Shown: in pieces, positions 26,623-35,535 of the stretch
Numbering within the stretch: the first letter of the stretch is position 1
How the letters are laid out: each line of letters begins with the position of its first letter
DNA from: Acinetobacter radioresistens DSM 6976 = NBRC 102413 = CIP 103788
Lineage (GTDB): Bacteria; Pseudomonadota; Gammaproteobacteria; Pseudomonadales; Moraxellaceae
Length of the DNA stretch: 64,000 nucleotides
Reading direction: 5' to 3'
Assembly: GCF_006757745.1 (NCBI RefSeq)
Contig: NZ_AP019740.1
Location: 682,001-746,000 of the forward strand
Position numbers and translations under genes: made by a program
Notes under the pieces: generated by a model
What the model saw: only the letters and a program-made list of their open reading frames with translations
What the model was told of the DNA's origin: nothing
The model's database searches: none

Positions 26623-26976
26623 TTAGAAAAGATTCACTGCAATCAAGGCAACAAGGGCAGGTAGTGCTTGAATATATATAATTTTCTTACTTGCGGTCAG
26701 TCCACCGTATATTCCTGCAACCAGGACGCAGCCTAAGAAGAAATTGGCGAGTGCCAGTGCATAGCTCTCAGGTGCATACAATGACCAGAGCAGGCCAGCT
26801 GCCAAGAAACCATTATATAAGCCTTGATTTTGCGCCATGACTTTAGTCAACCGTGCTTTTTCAAGAGTATTACCAAATGCTTTTAAACCAGAGGGCTTAT
26901 CCCATAAAAATATTTCTAAAACTAAAATATAGAGATGTAGCAGTGCAATCAAAACAATCAGAATTTGTCCGATCAT
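26623..26976 (-). CDS. DUF1304 family small membrane protein
   Basis: A 117-residue inner membrane protein with four predicted helices. The family pattern LHLYILVLEIFLWDKP, KVMAQNQGLYNGFLAAGL and GGLTASKKI matches DUF1304. Such proteins often lie beside regulators or oxidoreductases, here just downstream of the oxidoreductase-TetR pair on the same strand. The function is not known. Confidence 0.85.
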   Translation of the reverse strand: MIGQILIVLIALLHLYILVLEIFLWDKPSGLKAFGNTLEKARLTKVMAQNQGLYNGFLAAGLLWSLYAPESYALALANFFLGCVLVAGIYGGLTASKKIIYIQALPALVALIAVNLF

Positions 26977-27041
26977 ATACTTTATCCTTATTATTGATGA
27001 ATAACGCCAGATCAGCCTCGTAGCTGATCTGGGATAAAAAA

Positions 27042-28019
27042 TTACGGTTTAAGAAGTACTTTGCCCTGACGTGCACCTTGAGTGGCTTTCAGTGCAGCTT
27101 CTTTAATTTGTGCAAAGCTGAATATACCTTCAACAGGAAGTAGTAATTTTTTTTGCGCTGCAAGCGTCAATAATTCTGTAATTAGCGCCTTTTTGCGTTC
27201 AACAGATAACTGCTTGTTGACGACGCTTGCCCAAAAGCCTTTGACAGTGGCCTGTTTAAAAATCAGATCTCCTGAGGAAATCTGCATGGTTTCACCTGTC
27301 ATACTGCCAAATGAAACCAATAGGCTATTATCGCTCAGTAAAGCGAGCATTTCACCACTGGCTTGACCACCAATTGAGTCTACACCGGCTATAAGAGGCT
27401 GATCAGCATGAATGGCTTTCACCTGATTTTTCCAATCTGCCTGGTCTGTTGCGACTACATTCTTGATACCCAAGGCTTGCATTTCAGTGACTGCTTCGTG
27501 CCGACGAACCAGATGAATTACCTTCTGACCACGCGCTTTTGCGATCATAGCCACAGTTTTACCCACCGCACCATTTGCAGTATTTTGAATTAGCCATGAA
27601 TCTGCAGGCAGATTGATAAAGTCTAAGAGCATTAATGCGCTGATTGGCATCCCAATTAACTGAGCCGCAGTTTCGTCATCAATTGCATCAATTAAAGGGA
27701 CGAGACCCTGCACTGGCGCAATAAAATATTCGGCCCAGCTACCATGAACTCCAGCAACTGCCACACGCTGACCCACTGTTACACCTTGCACACCTTCACC
27801 CAGTGCGTCGATTATCCCTACAGCTTCACTACCACCAATTGCGGGAAGTGTGGGCTTATAGCCATAACTGCCACGCACAGTCCATATATCATGGTTATGC
27901 ATTGGAGATAAAATTGTTTTAATACGTACTTCGCCAGCTTTCGGCTCGGGTTGTGGCATATCGGCAGTTTCCAAAACCTCAACGGGTTCGCCAAACTGAT
28001 GATGAATAATACTTTGCAT
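27042..28019 (-). CDS. Zinc-independent MDR oxidoreductase (quinone oxidoreductase-like)
   Basis: A 325-residue medium-chain dehydrogenase/reductase, probably using NADPH to reduce quinones or reactive enals and enones. The GroES-like N-terminal domain includes LSPMHNHDIWTVRGSYG and GGSEAVGIIDALGEGV. The Rossmann motif NTANGAVGKTVAMIAKARG follows near residue 150. The structural zinc cysteines of alcohol dehydrogenases are absent. The gene starts three bases after the TetR regulator stop, forming a regulator-detoxification operon. The substrate is inferred from the regulator type only. Confidence 0.85.
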   Translation of the reverse strand: MQSIIHHQFGEPVEVLETADMPQPEPKAGEVRIKTILSPMHNHDIWTVRGSYGYKPTLPAIGGSEAVGIIDALGEGVQGVTVGQRVAVAGVHGSWAEYFIAPVQGLVPLIDAIDDETAAQLIGMPISALMLLDFINLPADSWLIQNTANGAVGKTVAMIAKARGQKVIHLVRRHEAVTEMQALGIKNVVATDQADWKNQVKAIHADQPLIAGVDSIGGQASGEMLALLSDNSLLVSFGSMTGETMQISSGDLIFKQATVKGFWASVVNKQLSVERKKALITELLTLAAQKKLLLPVEGIFSFAQIKEAALKATQGARQGKVLLKP

Positions 28020-28022
28020 TTG

Positions 28023-28646
28023 CTATTCCTTTAAAGGTTTTAATAATTGTTGGGTGGTTTCCAAGGCGAGATAGAGTGGTTGCTTATCTTGTGCAAGTTT
28101 TGCCAATAAAGCTGCACCCAACCATAGTTGATACATTGTTTGCGCCAGTTTTTCAGGTTCAATATGTAAGGAAATTGAACCGTCTTGTTGTCCTTCTTTA
28201 AGTAGACTCGTAATACGTTCTGTTAACTTATGCACGCCAAAGTTCAAAATTTGACGCATATCTTCAGATAAATCTGAAACTTCTGCTGCTAACTTGACGA
28301 TCAGACAGTTTTCTGCCCAGCCTCTGCCATGAATACTTTCTTCAACATGAGCAGGAGGGTTAATCCATGCTTTCCAAAGTGCCAGAAGACGTAGGTAAGC
28401 GCTTCCGCCTTTTTGCTGCATCAACTGGTCAATCCTGACCGTGTAATCAGCCAGATACTGTTGTAGAAGTGCGCAGCCGAAAGCCTCTTTTGAAGCAAAG
28501 TAATAATAGAATGAGCCTTTAGGCACATCGCAATTCTTGAGAATTTCCTGTAAGCCCACTCCAACAAAGCCTTTATGCAGTACCAATTCAAAACTACTGC
28601 TTAAAATATGTTGGCGCGTTGCTTCACTTTTGTCTGATCGTTTCAT
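28023..28646 (-). CDS. TetR/AcrR family regulator, NemR-like
   Basis: A 207-residue repressor with an N-terminal helix-turn-helix (GVGLQEILKNCDVPKGSFYYYFASKE) and a ligand domain containing ENCLIVKLAAEVSDLSEDM, a segment resembling NemR, the electrophile- and hypochlorite-sensing repressor. Cysteines in GCALLQ and ENCLIV are candidate sensor residues. A palindromic operator lies 22 bases upstream of the start. It is first in an operon with an MDR oxidoreductase. Induction by reactive electrophiles is inference. Confidence 0.85.
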   Translation of the reverse strand: MKRSDKSEATRQHILSSSFELVLHKGFVGVGLQEILKNCDVPKGSFYYYFASKEAFGCALLQQYLADYTVRIDQLMQQKGGSAYLRLLALWKAWINPPAHVEESIHGRGWAENCLIVKLAAEVSDLSEDMRQILNFGVHKLTERITSLLKEGQQDGSISLHIEPEKLAQTMYQLWLGAALLAKLAQDKQPLYLALETTQQLLKPLKE

Positions 28647-28667
28647 ACTTTTACTATAAATTAATAA

Positions 28668-28682
28668 TAGACCAGTCGTCTA
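28668..28682. promoter_or_regulatory. Operator for the TetR/NemR-like regulator
   Basis: TAGAC-CAGTC-GTCTA has perfect 5-bp arms and a TAGACC core like that of NemR-type operators. It lies 22-36 bases upstream of the tetR start codon, inside the expected promoter, which fits autorepression. Confidence 0.6.
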
Positions 28683-28992
28683 CTTAATAATAAATTATTC
28701 TAGTGTTTTATATTGAAGCATCTTAATAAATAACTATATGCAGCCAGTATTTATCTGTAATACCGCTCATTCAGTTGTTTTCTATATTCAGATACTATTA
28801 GCAGTTGATCTAACTTAATGGACCTCATGCGGAGATAAAAGGTATCAGGTACAACTATACCTTTCTTGAGCAGACAACTAAGCTTTTAATAAAAAAATAA
28901 ATAATAAAATCAGATTTTTAAATAAAAAATAATTGATTTTATTCAATCACAGGGCTCGCTAAGATCCGTTACAAACCAATCACGAGTAAATC
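28683..28992. other. Intergenic region upstream of the porin
   Basis: About 310 bases between the tetR operator and the porin start, strongly AT-rich, especially 28880-28940. It must hold the porin promoter, but I could not choose one. No open frame or clear repeat was found. Confidence 0.4.
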
Positions 28993-30102
28993 ATGAAAAT
29001 GAAAATTTTAACGGGGCTAATCTTGAGTCTGGTTACAAGCACATCTTTCGCTGCACCAGCCATTTATGGGGAGATCGATGTAAGTCTGGATTATCTTCCA
29101 GAAAATAATGGTTCGGGTGTTTCTGATAAAGACGTTTGGGAAATTAATAGTAATAGTAGCTTTATTGGAATCAAGGGCGAGGAAAAACTGAACGAGCGTT
29201 TAAGTGCAATCTATGCTGCTGAATGGACCTTTTATGCAGATGGTGATAACACCGATTTTGACCAGCGTAACCGCTTTATAGGCTTAAAAGATATCAGACT
29301 TGGTACACTCAAGCTGGGCAAACATGATACACCCCTTAAGCAGCTGTCCGGTGTGGTAGATAGCTTTAATAATTATGTGGCTAATAAGGCAGATGTTGCC
29401 GGTATTTTTACTGGTGAAAACAGGGTAGACAATGTGCTGGTTTATGAATCACCCGCTATTCCTGTAGCGGAAGGAAATCTTAAAATAAATACGCTACTGG
29501 CAACTGGAGAAGCTTCAGGTATTAAAAAATCCAGTGGCGGTGTTAAAACAGCTGGGCGTGGTTTAGGTGATGCGTTCTCTACAGCGATCATCTATGACCA
29601 TCAACTGTTTAATGCAGGCATTGCCTATGATAAAGCTATCCCAAGTAATTTTCTTGGACGAGGTATTTTAAATGCTTCCGAGCCGGAACCCTTAAGCAGC
29701 GGTATATTCGCAGCAGCAAATACCGTTCGGGCAGTGGGACGGATTCATTTGAACCAGCCTCTGTATCTGAAAGTACTCTATCAGAGTTCAAAAGTGGCGG
29801 ATGCAGCCGGAAATGCAACGAGTGCGGCGACAATTGATGATGCACAAGGCTGGCTGATCGGAGCAGAGTATCAACTGCCTCAGGCCCAAGACTGGATTCT
29901 AAAGGCACAATATAGCCAGAATACCACCTCATTTAAGAATGCCACACCAGATTACGAAGCACAGCAGTATATGGTAGGTGCGGACTATACCCTAAATAAA
30001 CAGGTCAAAACCTATGGTTATGCGGGTTATTTAACGCTCGAGCAGGGTGAAAGTAAAAATAAACAGCCTCTAGGGGGTATAGGACTTGAATATAAATTCT
30101 AA
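28993..30102 (+). CDS. Outer membrane porin (general trimeric porin family)
   Basis: A 369-residue beta-barrel with a cleavable signal peptide ending at SFAAPA (about residue 21). The mature N-terminus IYGEIDVSLDYLPENN and the pattern SFIGIKGEEKLNERLSAIYAAEW followed by RNRFIGLKDIRLGTLKLGKHDTPL are diagnostic of general Gram-negative porins. The chain ends GGIGLEYKF with a terminal Phe. It is a single-gene unit. Channel selectivity cannot be read from sequence. Confidence 0.9.
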   Translation: MKMKILTGLILSLVTSTSFAAPAIYGEIDVSLDYLPENNGSGVSDKDVWEINSNSSFIGIKGEEKLNERLSAIYAAEWTFYADGDNTDFDQRNRFIGLKDIRLGTLKLGKHDTPLKQLSGVVDSFNNYVANKADVAGIFTGENRVDNVLVYESPAIPVAEGNLKINTLLATGEASGIKKSSGGVKTAGRGLGDAFSTAIIYDHQLFNAGIAYDKAIPSNFLGRGILNASEPEPLSSGIFAAANTVRAVGRIHLNQPLYLKVLYQSSKVADAAGNATSAATIDDAQGWLIGAEYQLPQAQDWILKAQYSQNTTSFKNATPDYEAQQYMVGADYTLNKQVKTYGYAGYLTLEQGESKNKQPLGGIGLEYKF

Positions 30103-30153
30103 AATTCTATGTATGAACAGGACCAATGAATAATATGGTTCGCACTGTTGAGC

Positions 30154-30220
30154 CCGGTTTTTTACCAATATCGAATGAAGCGTATGAGCAGCAGTTTGCT
30201 AAATCAAGTGAAAAAACCGG
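30154..30220. repeat. Long-loop inverted repeat between porin and a secreted-protein gene
   Basis: CCGGTTTTTT (30154-30163) and AAAAAACCGG (30211-30220) are perfect 10-bp arms around a 47-nt loop. The pair lies between two convergent genes and ends at the stop codon of the minus-strand gene. It may be a terminator with a large loop. Confidence 0.4.
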
Positions 30221-30790
30221 TTAATTACGTTGAGGTAAATCAGGCTGAAACTGAGCCTGACACACCCCTTTAATTTTTTGTCTATTCACTACGACATAAA
30301 TTGACTGTCCTACTTTTTTATCTTTACAGAGCTGTTGGTATTTTGAATATATTCCCAAACGGCTGGTAGGATCAGCGCTTGTATTGTAGAACTGATGCTG
30401 CTCCAGACGTGACCAGTCACGAGGGTTATTCGGTTTGAAGCTGAGCCGGCATGTGCCAGACAGACGATAACTGTTACTGGTAATTTTCTCTCCCATTATT
30501 TTTCCCTGACAAAGTTTATCCAAAGCAGTACGATTAGGACCATTCATCACGTGCATATTATCATTTAGGGTCTGCTTTGCACTGTTCATGGGGGAAACCG
30601 TTTCAGCTGTAGATGCAGTAAAACTTTCAGCAGTTTGATGCGGAGTTGATGTAGCCATCATGTTATAAACTAAGGGCATATTTAAAGTTGAGTCTGAAGC
30701 TGTCGTCTTGGAAACAAGTTCGGCAAAACTTGAATTCATCCATATTGAGGCTAAGCTAATACTGAAGGCAAATGCTCTTTTTTTCATCAT
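30221..30790 (-). CDS. Hypothetical secreted protein
   Basis: A protein of about 189 residues starting MMKKRAFAFSISLASIW with a likely signal peptide cleaved after SSFA. The middle (residues about 30-80) is Ser/Thr/Asn-rich and probably disordered. The C-terminal half has a repeated pattern with cysteines: LCQGKIMGEKITSNSYRLSGTC and LCKDKKVGQSIYVVVNRQKIKGVC-like blocks, about 70 residues apart, suggesting two related half-domains. I do not recognise a family. The start is chosen at the paired ATGs; a TTG at 30808 also opens the frame. Confidence 0.65.
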   Translation of the reverse strand: MMKKRAFAFSISLASIWMNSSFAELVSKTTASDSTLNMPLVYNMMATSTPHQTAESFTASTAETVSPMNSAKQTLNDNMHVMNGPNRTALDKLCQGKIMGEKITSNSYRLSGTCRLSFKPNNPRDWSRLEQHQFYNTSADPTSRLGIYSKYQQLCKDKKVGQSIYVVVNRQKIKGVCQAQFQPDLPQRN

Positions 30791-30969
30791 GTAACTCATT
30801 CTTGGCAAAAGATAAATGATTTAAATTATTGTGATGACTAATAGCCCTGTCATGATCGAGCTGGTTGTTATAGTTGCAATTGCTGTATGTTTTTAACACA
30901 AATTAGTATAACGCCGATTCTCAATTAGGCTACTCTAATTTTCTAAATTTTAAGTTATGAATATGATGT

Positions 30970-31665
30970 ATGATTCAAGCCATCCTTTTTGATCTGGATA
31001 ATACTCTGACACACCGTGACCAGAGTGTAGAGGCTTATAGTTACTATTTGGCCCAATATTATCAGCGGCACCTGGGAGAGGTGGATGTAATGCAGATTAA
31101 AGCTATCATCAACCGGATTGATAATGGCGGCTATCCCAAAAAGGAATTGCTAACTCATCCGAGTATTGCTGCTTCCGTTGCACAGGCATTACAACATGAA
31201 CTTAAATGGCATCATGCTGTAGATTTTGATGAGTTGACGGCATTCTGGTTTGAACAGTTTGGCCTGCATGCAGTACCGATGGAAGGCTCTGAACAAGTAT
31301 TGCAAGAGCTAAAACAGCAGGGTTTTAAACTGGCAATAGTGTCAAATGGCGGTCATGACACACGACTCAAAATTATAGAGGGTTTAAATATCGCTCACTA
31401 TTTTGACCTGATTGTCAGTTCGGAGCTAGCAGGTTCTAAAAAGCCGGAGCCAGAAATTTTTCAATATGTATGTCAGCGGCTGAATGTTATGCCTGAAGAA
31501 TGTCTGTTTATTGGTGACCATCCCATAAATGATATTCAGGGCGCACAAAATGCAGGAATGCATCCGGTCTGGATGGAAGGCTTTCATGAAGTAGATCCAT
31601 ATGACGCTCAGTTAATAAGCCCCAGAATTAAAAAACTTGAGGAAATCTGGCAATTTATTGGTTAA
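30970..31665 (+). CDS. HAD-family hydrolase (phosphatase)
   Basis: A 231-residue cytoplasmic phosphatase. HAD motif I FDLDNTLTH (nucleophile Asp), motif II IVSNGG, motif III KKPEPEIF and motif IV FIGDHPINDIQGA are all present, with a helical cap between motifs I and II. It most resembles YjjG-like or nucleotidase-type members, but the substrate is not determined. It is a single gene converging on the ammonium transporter. Confidence 0.85.
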   Translation: MIQAILFDLDNTLTHRDQSVEAYSYYLAQYYQRHLGEVDVMQIKAIINRIDNGGYPKKELLTHPSIAASVAQALQHELKWHHAVDFDELTAFWFEQFGLHAVPMEGSEQVLQELKQQGFKLAIVSNGGHDTRLKIIEGLNIAHYFDLIVSSELAGSKKPEPEIFQYVCQRLNVMPEECLFIGDHPINDIQGAQNAGMHPVWMEGFHEVDPYDAQLISPRIKKLEEIWQFIG

Positions 31666-31672
31666 TAAAGCT

Positions 31673-31694
31673 AAAAAGCGGCCTGGATGGCCGC
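31673..31694 (-). terminator. Intrinsic terminator after the ammonium transporter
   Basis: Stem GCGGCC / GGCCGC with a 5-nt loop. On the minus strand it is followed by TTTTTAG, so it serves the amt gene; the plus side has no T tract. Confidence 0.75.
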
Positions 31695-31711
31695 CACATA
31701 TAAGCAGAATT

Positions 31712-32899
31712 TTAAAACATACTATCATCCGAATTAGCAGAAATTTTATGGATAGAGAGGTCTGCACCAACAAACTCATCTTCCTGACTTAATCGGATAC
31801 CCACAGTCAGTTTAAGTACGCCATAGACTAAAAAACCACCGCCCAGTGCAATAACAATTACCAGCAAAGTACCGAATAACTGTGAAATGAATGAAACACC
31901 GCCCAGACCACCCAATATCTGCTGTCCAAATATTCCCACTGCTATTCCACCAAAAGCGCCACATACGCCGTGTAATGGCCACACACCGAGTACATCATCT
32001 ACCTTTAGACGGTTTTGGGTATAAGTAAACAGCTTGACAAAAATAATACCTGCCAGTGCTCCAATAATTAAGGCACCTACTGGATGAACAATATCTGACC
32101 CGGCACAGATAGCCACTAATCCGGCAAGTGGTCCGTTATGCAAAAAACCAGGGTCATTTTTACCTATAAAGTTGGCAGCCAGCGTTCCACCTGTCATGGC
32201 CATCAGGGAGTTAATGGCCACCAGACCGGAGATAGCATCCAGACGCTGGGCACTCATAACATTAAAACCAAACCAGCCCACAATCAGAATCCAGGAACCC
32301 AACGCCAGAAAAGGAATTGAAGAAGGGGGATGTGCACTGATCCGTCCATCTTTTTTATAGCGGCCACGACGCGCGCCTAAAAGGATTACAGCTGCCAAGG
32401 CAATCCAGCCGCCCATCGCATGGACTACCACTGAACCGGCAAAGTCATGAAAGCTTGCACCAAAACTGGACTTGAGCCAGTCCTGGAGGCCCAGATTCCC
32501 GTTCCAGATCATACCTTCAAAGAACGGGTAAATTAAGGCAACCAGAACTAGAGTCGCAATTGCTTGAGAGCGCATTTTGGCACGTTCAGCAATACCGCCA
32601 GAGATGATGGCAGGTATGGCTGCCGCGAAAGTCAGCAGAAAAAAACAGCGCATCAGGTTATAGCCATGATCTTCAGCCAGCGTTGCACCTAGGTGAAAAA
32701 AATGATGACCATAGGCAATATAATAACCAACAAAAAAATAAGCCAAGGCAGAAATCGAGAAGTCTGTCAGAATTTTACTTAAGGCATTCACCTGATTCTT
32801 ATGACGTACAGTTCCCAATTCTAAAAAAGCAAATCCGGCATGCATTGCAAGTACCAGAATTGCACCAAGAAGGAGAAAAAATAAATCCATATTCTGCAT
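31712..32899 (-). CDS. amt: Ammonium transporter (Amt family)
   Basis: A 395-residue inner membrane channel that imports ammonium. About eleven helices are seen, with family signatures FAFLELGTVRHKNQVN, DFAGSVVVHAMGGW (with the pore His) and PLHGVCGAFGGIAVGIFG (second pore His). There is no signal peptide, and the C-terminal tail is short. A glnK gene, the usual regulatory partner immediately upstream of amtB, is not adjacent here. The start is the ATG at 32899; M4 is also possible. Confidence 0.92.
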   Translation of the reverse strand: MQNMDLFFLLLGAILVLAMHAGFAFLELGTVRHKNQVNALSKILTDFSISALAYFFVGYYIAYGHHFFHLGATLAEDHGYNLMRCFFLLTFAAAIPAIISGGIAERAKMRSQAIATLVLVALIYPFFEGMIWNGNLGLQDWLKSSFGASFHDFAGSVVVHAMGGWIALAAVILLGARRGRYKKDGRISAHPPSSIPFLALGSWILIVGWFGFNVMSAQRLDAISGLVAINSLMAMTGGTLAANFIGKNDPGFLHNGPLAGLVAICAGSDIVHPVGALIIGALAGIIFVKLFTYTQNRLKVDDVLGVWPLHGVCGAFGGIAVGIFGQQILGGLGGVSFISQLFGTLLVIVIALGGGFLVYGVLKLTVGIRLSQEDEFVGADLSIHKISANSDDSMF

Positions 32900-33258
32900 A
32901 ATGAGGTTCCAATTCGGTGCAACTGATCTAAAACTCAGTCAGTATAACCATGCCAAATTTAAGTAAAAGAGAGAAGAAGACGGAAAATATTGATTAAGTT
33001 TTGCTAAGAAATAACAAGACTCGATATAAAGCAATTACTTAGATTTAAATTATGGTTTTGCGCCAAGATGGGGCAGGAGAATATAGTCTATTTATGATTT
33101 AATTTGTTGATAAATATAAATTATTTTTAATGGGTATAAGGCTGGTTATGAGTTTGTGCTATGAAAAAGTGCATTTTCAAGCTAAAGATAAACAGTAGAG
33201 AATCAGGTTGAAAATTTAACAAAACTAACTGTAAAGCTGGATTTAATCTTAAACACTA
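32900..33258. other. Intergenic region upstream of amt
   Basis: About 360 very AT-rich bases. I looked for a sigma-54 element (TGGCA-N-TTGCA type) ahead of amt and did not find a convincing one. No open frame with a start signal was found. Confidence 0.4.
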
Positions 33259-33285
33259 TAAAAAAGCAGATCATATGATCTGCTT
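33259..33285 (-). terminator. Intrinsic terminator of the gltIJKL operon
   Basis: Perfect 22-base palindrome with arms AAGCAGATCAT / ATGATCTGCTT (33264-33285). On the minus strand it is followed directly by TTTTTTATAG, just past the ATPase gene. Confidence 0.85.
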
Positions 33286-33301
33286 GTTCTCATCAATTTT
33301 T

Positions 33302-34045
33302 TTAATGCAGAATCTTGTTCAGGAACTGCTGAGCACGTTCACCCCGAGGCGTTGTGAAAAACTCCTGCTTGCTACAGTCTTCCACGATTTTACCCTGATC
33401 CATGAAAATAATCCGGTCTGCGACCTGACGGGCAAAACCCATTTCATGAGTTACGCACATCATGGTCATACCTTCTTTAGCCAGTTCAACCATTACGTCC
33501 AGTACTTCATTAATCATTTCCGGATCAAGAGCAGAGGTGGGTTCATCAAATAGCATGGCAATTGGGTCCATGCTTAAAGCACGGGCAATTGCCACACGTT
33601 GCTGCTGGCCACCGGAAAGCTCGGCCGGGTACTTGTTTGCCTGAGTACTTAAACCGACACGGTCCAGATATGCCAGGCCTTTTTTCTTGGCCTCAGCTTC
33701 ACTGCGACCCAATACCTTAATCTGGGCAATAGTCAGATTCTCAGTAATGCTGAGGTGAGGAAACAGTTCAAAATGCTGAAATACCATACCAACCCGGCTA
33801 CGCAATTTGTTCAGATCGGTTTTGGGGTCATTAATCGCAATACCATCAACCAGAATCTGTCCCTGCTGGATAGTTTCCAGACCATTGACTGTTTTGATTA
33901 AAGTGGATTTCCCGGAACCTGATGGGCCACAGACTACTACCACTTCACCTTGACGAATCTGGGTGGTACAGTCTGTGAGTACCTGAAACTTGCCATACCA
34001 CTTGCTGACATTGTGCATATCAATCATGATCTTTTGATCATTCAT
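33302..34045 (-). CDS. gltL: Glutamate/aspartate ABC transporter ATPase GltL
   Basis: This 247-residue ATPase powers the importer. The Walker A GPSGSGKST, Q-loop (FQHFELFPHLS), ABC signature LSGGQQQRVAIARAL, Walker B MLFDEPTSALDPEM and the H-loop VTHEMGFA are all present. It is closely related to GlnQ/GltL polar amino acid ATPases. Its ATG overlaps the stop of gltK by four bases (ATGA), so it is translationally coupled as the last gene of gltIJKL. Confidence 0.93.
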   Translation of the reverse strand: MNDQKIMIDMHNVSKWYGKFQVLTDCTTQIRQGEVVVVCGPSGSGKSTLIKTVNGLETIQQGQILVDGIAINDPKTDLNKLRSRVGMVFQHFELFPHLSITENLTIAQIKVLGRSEAEAKKKGLAYLDRVGLSTQANKYPAELSGGQQQRVAIARALSMDPIAMLFDEPTSALDPEMINEVLDVMVELAKEGMTMMCVTHEMGFARQVADRIIFMDQGKIVEDCSKQEFFTTPRGERAQQFLNKILH

Positions 34046-34725
34046 ACATGTAACCTTTTTTGTAATCTTCTTACGGTATATGTTGCCAGTGCACTAATGG
34101 TGAAATAGACTAGACCGGCAAACAGGATGTATTGAGTGAGCAGTGACATCAGGTCACCGCGAACATAATTGCTGCGGAAGAAATCCAGCAGACCAATGGC
34201 ATAAACCATGGTTGAATCCTGAAACAGGATAATAGTCTGCTGTAGCAGTAAAGGAGTCATCTTGCGAAAGGCCTGAGGCAAAACAACCAGCCGCATGTTC
34301 TGGCTATATGTCATTCCCAGAGCATAAGCCGCAGCACTTTGGCCGCGTGGAATTGACTGTATGCCTGCACGTACAATTTCCGAGAAATAGGCTGCTTCAA
34401 ACAGCATGAAGGCTACAATACTAGAAACCAAAGCAGTATCTATAGTCAGGAAACGTCCGGTTATTGTGGTGTAAATGAATGGAACTGCAAAGTAGAACCA
34501 CATCAGCACCAGCAGCAGGGGAATGGAACGGAACAGATTTACATACGCCTGTGCCACCAGATTAAGTATTCTAAAAGAAGACAGGCGCATCAGGGCCAGC
34601 AGGGTACCAATCAGAATTCCGCCAAGGGTGGCAATACAGACAACTTTCAGGGTGATGGTCATGCCGTACCAGAGTGCCGGACCAGAAGCCTGTAAATCCT
34701 GTAGAAACGAAGTGAGCCATTCCAT
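34042..34725 (-). CDS. gltK: Glutamate/aspartate ABC transporter permease GltK
   Basis: A 227-residue membrane permease with about five helices and the EAA loop AEIVRAGIQSIPRGQ-SAAAYALGM. The ATG at 34725 (MEWLTSFLQDL) is chosen because a perfect AGGAGG lies eight bases upstream; the longer frame at 34743 would overlap gltJ. It forms a heterodimer with GltJ in the inner membrane. The position between gltJ and gltL is standard. Confidence 0.92.
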   Translation of the reverse strand: MEWLTSFLQDLQASGPALWYGMTITLKVVCIATLGGILIGTLLALMRLSSFRILNLVAQAYVNLFRSIPLLLVLMWFYFAVPFIYTTITGRFLTIDTALVSSIVAFMLFEAAYFSEIVRAGIQSIPRGQSAAAYALGMTYSQNMRLVVLPQAFRKMTPLLLQQTIILFQDSTMVYAIGLLDFFRSNYVRGDLMSLLTQYILFAGLVYFTISALATYTVRRLQKRLHV

Positions 34726-34726
34726 A

Positions 34727-35470
34727 TTATTTGCCTCCTGCAATCAGGCCCGGAACACGTAAACGGTGTTCCAACAGGGTCATCAGTAAAATGAGGCAGA
34801 CATTGATCACAATAAAAATCAGGGTCACAAAGGTATAAATTTCAATAGTATTTTGGGTATATTCACTAATGGTTTTCATCTGTGAAATGATTTCCGCTAC
34901 CCCGACCAGTGAAGCAACTGAAGTGTTTTTAACACAGTTGGTCAGCTCGGAACTGAGCGGCGGCAAAATCGTCCGGAATGACTGTGGCAGAATGACATAG
35001 CGGTATAACTGTGATGTACTAAAGCCCATGGCATAACCTGCATTGATCTGGCCACGTGGCAATGCCTCAATACCGGTACGTACCTGTTCACAGACACGTG
35101 CGGCAGTAAACAGGCCCAATCCGACACTGGCCGAGATGAGTGCACTGGCATTTGAGCTTAAGTCATTCATCCACCAGTCCTTGACCGGGCCAGGCAAAAA
35201 GTTCGGGACTACATAGAACCAGATAAACAGTTGGATCAATAAGGGAACATTACGAAAAAGTGTTACATAAGCAGTGCCGATAGTACGTGCAGTCTTACTG
35301 GGCAGGGTGCGCATAATTCCCAGGATGCTCCCCAGCACCATGGCAATACTCCAGGCCACCAGCGCAATGACCAGTAACCAGCCCAGACCGATTAATACCC
35401 ATTGCAAATAAGTGCTGTCACCTACACCAGTCGACTGAAACAGTACTGACCAATTCCAGCTATAATTCAT
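34727..35470 (-). CDS. gltJ: Glutamate/aspartate ABC transporter permease GltJ
   Basis: A 247-residue permease beginning MNYSWNWSVLFQSTGVGD, close to GltJ of E. coli. The His/Glu/Gln-type permease fold has about five helices, with the EAA loop CEQVRTGIEALPRGQINAGYAMG. It follows gltI by about 65 bases and ends one base before the preferred gltK start. Together with GltK it forms the transmembrane path. Confidence 0.93.
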   Translation of the reverse strand: MNYSWNWSVLFQSTGVGDSTYLQWVLIGLGWLLVIALVAWSIAMVLGSILGIMRTLPSKTARTIGTAYVTLFRNVPLLIQLFIWFYVVPNFLPGPVKDWWMNDLSSNASALISASVGLGLFTAARVCEQVRTGIEALPRGQINAGYAMGFSTSQLYRYVILPQSFRTILPPLSSELTNCVKNTSVASLVGVAEIISQMKTISEYTQNTIEIYTFVTLIFIVINVCLILLMTLLEHRLRVPGLIAGGK

Positions 35471-35535
35471 GAAAACTCCTGACAGAAGCAGGCCAGAAGA
35501 TATCTGGCCTGACGATGACTGTCTAAAATCAGGAC

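Noticed and set aside
28983-28995. GAGTAAATCATG upstream of the porin as another copy of the fadL operator
   Set aside because: It overlaps the porin ribosome site and start codon, matches only the first half, and is not an inverted repeat.
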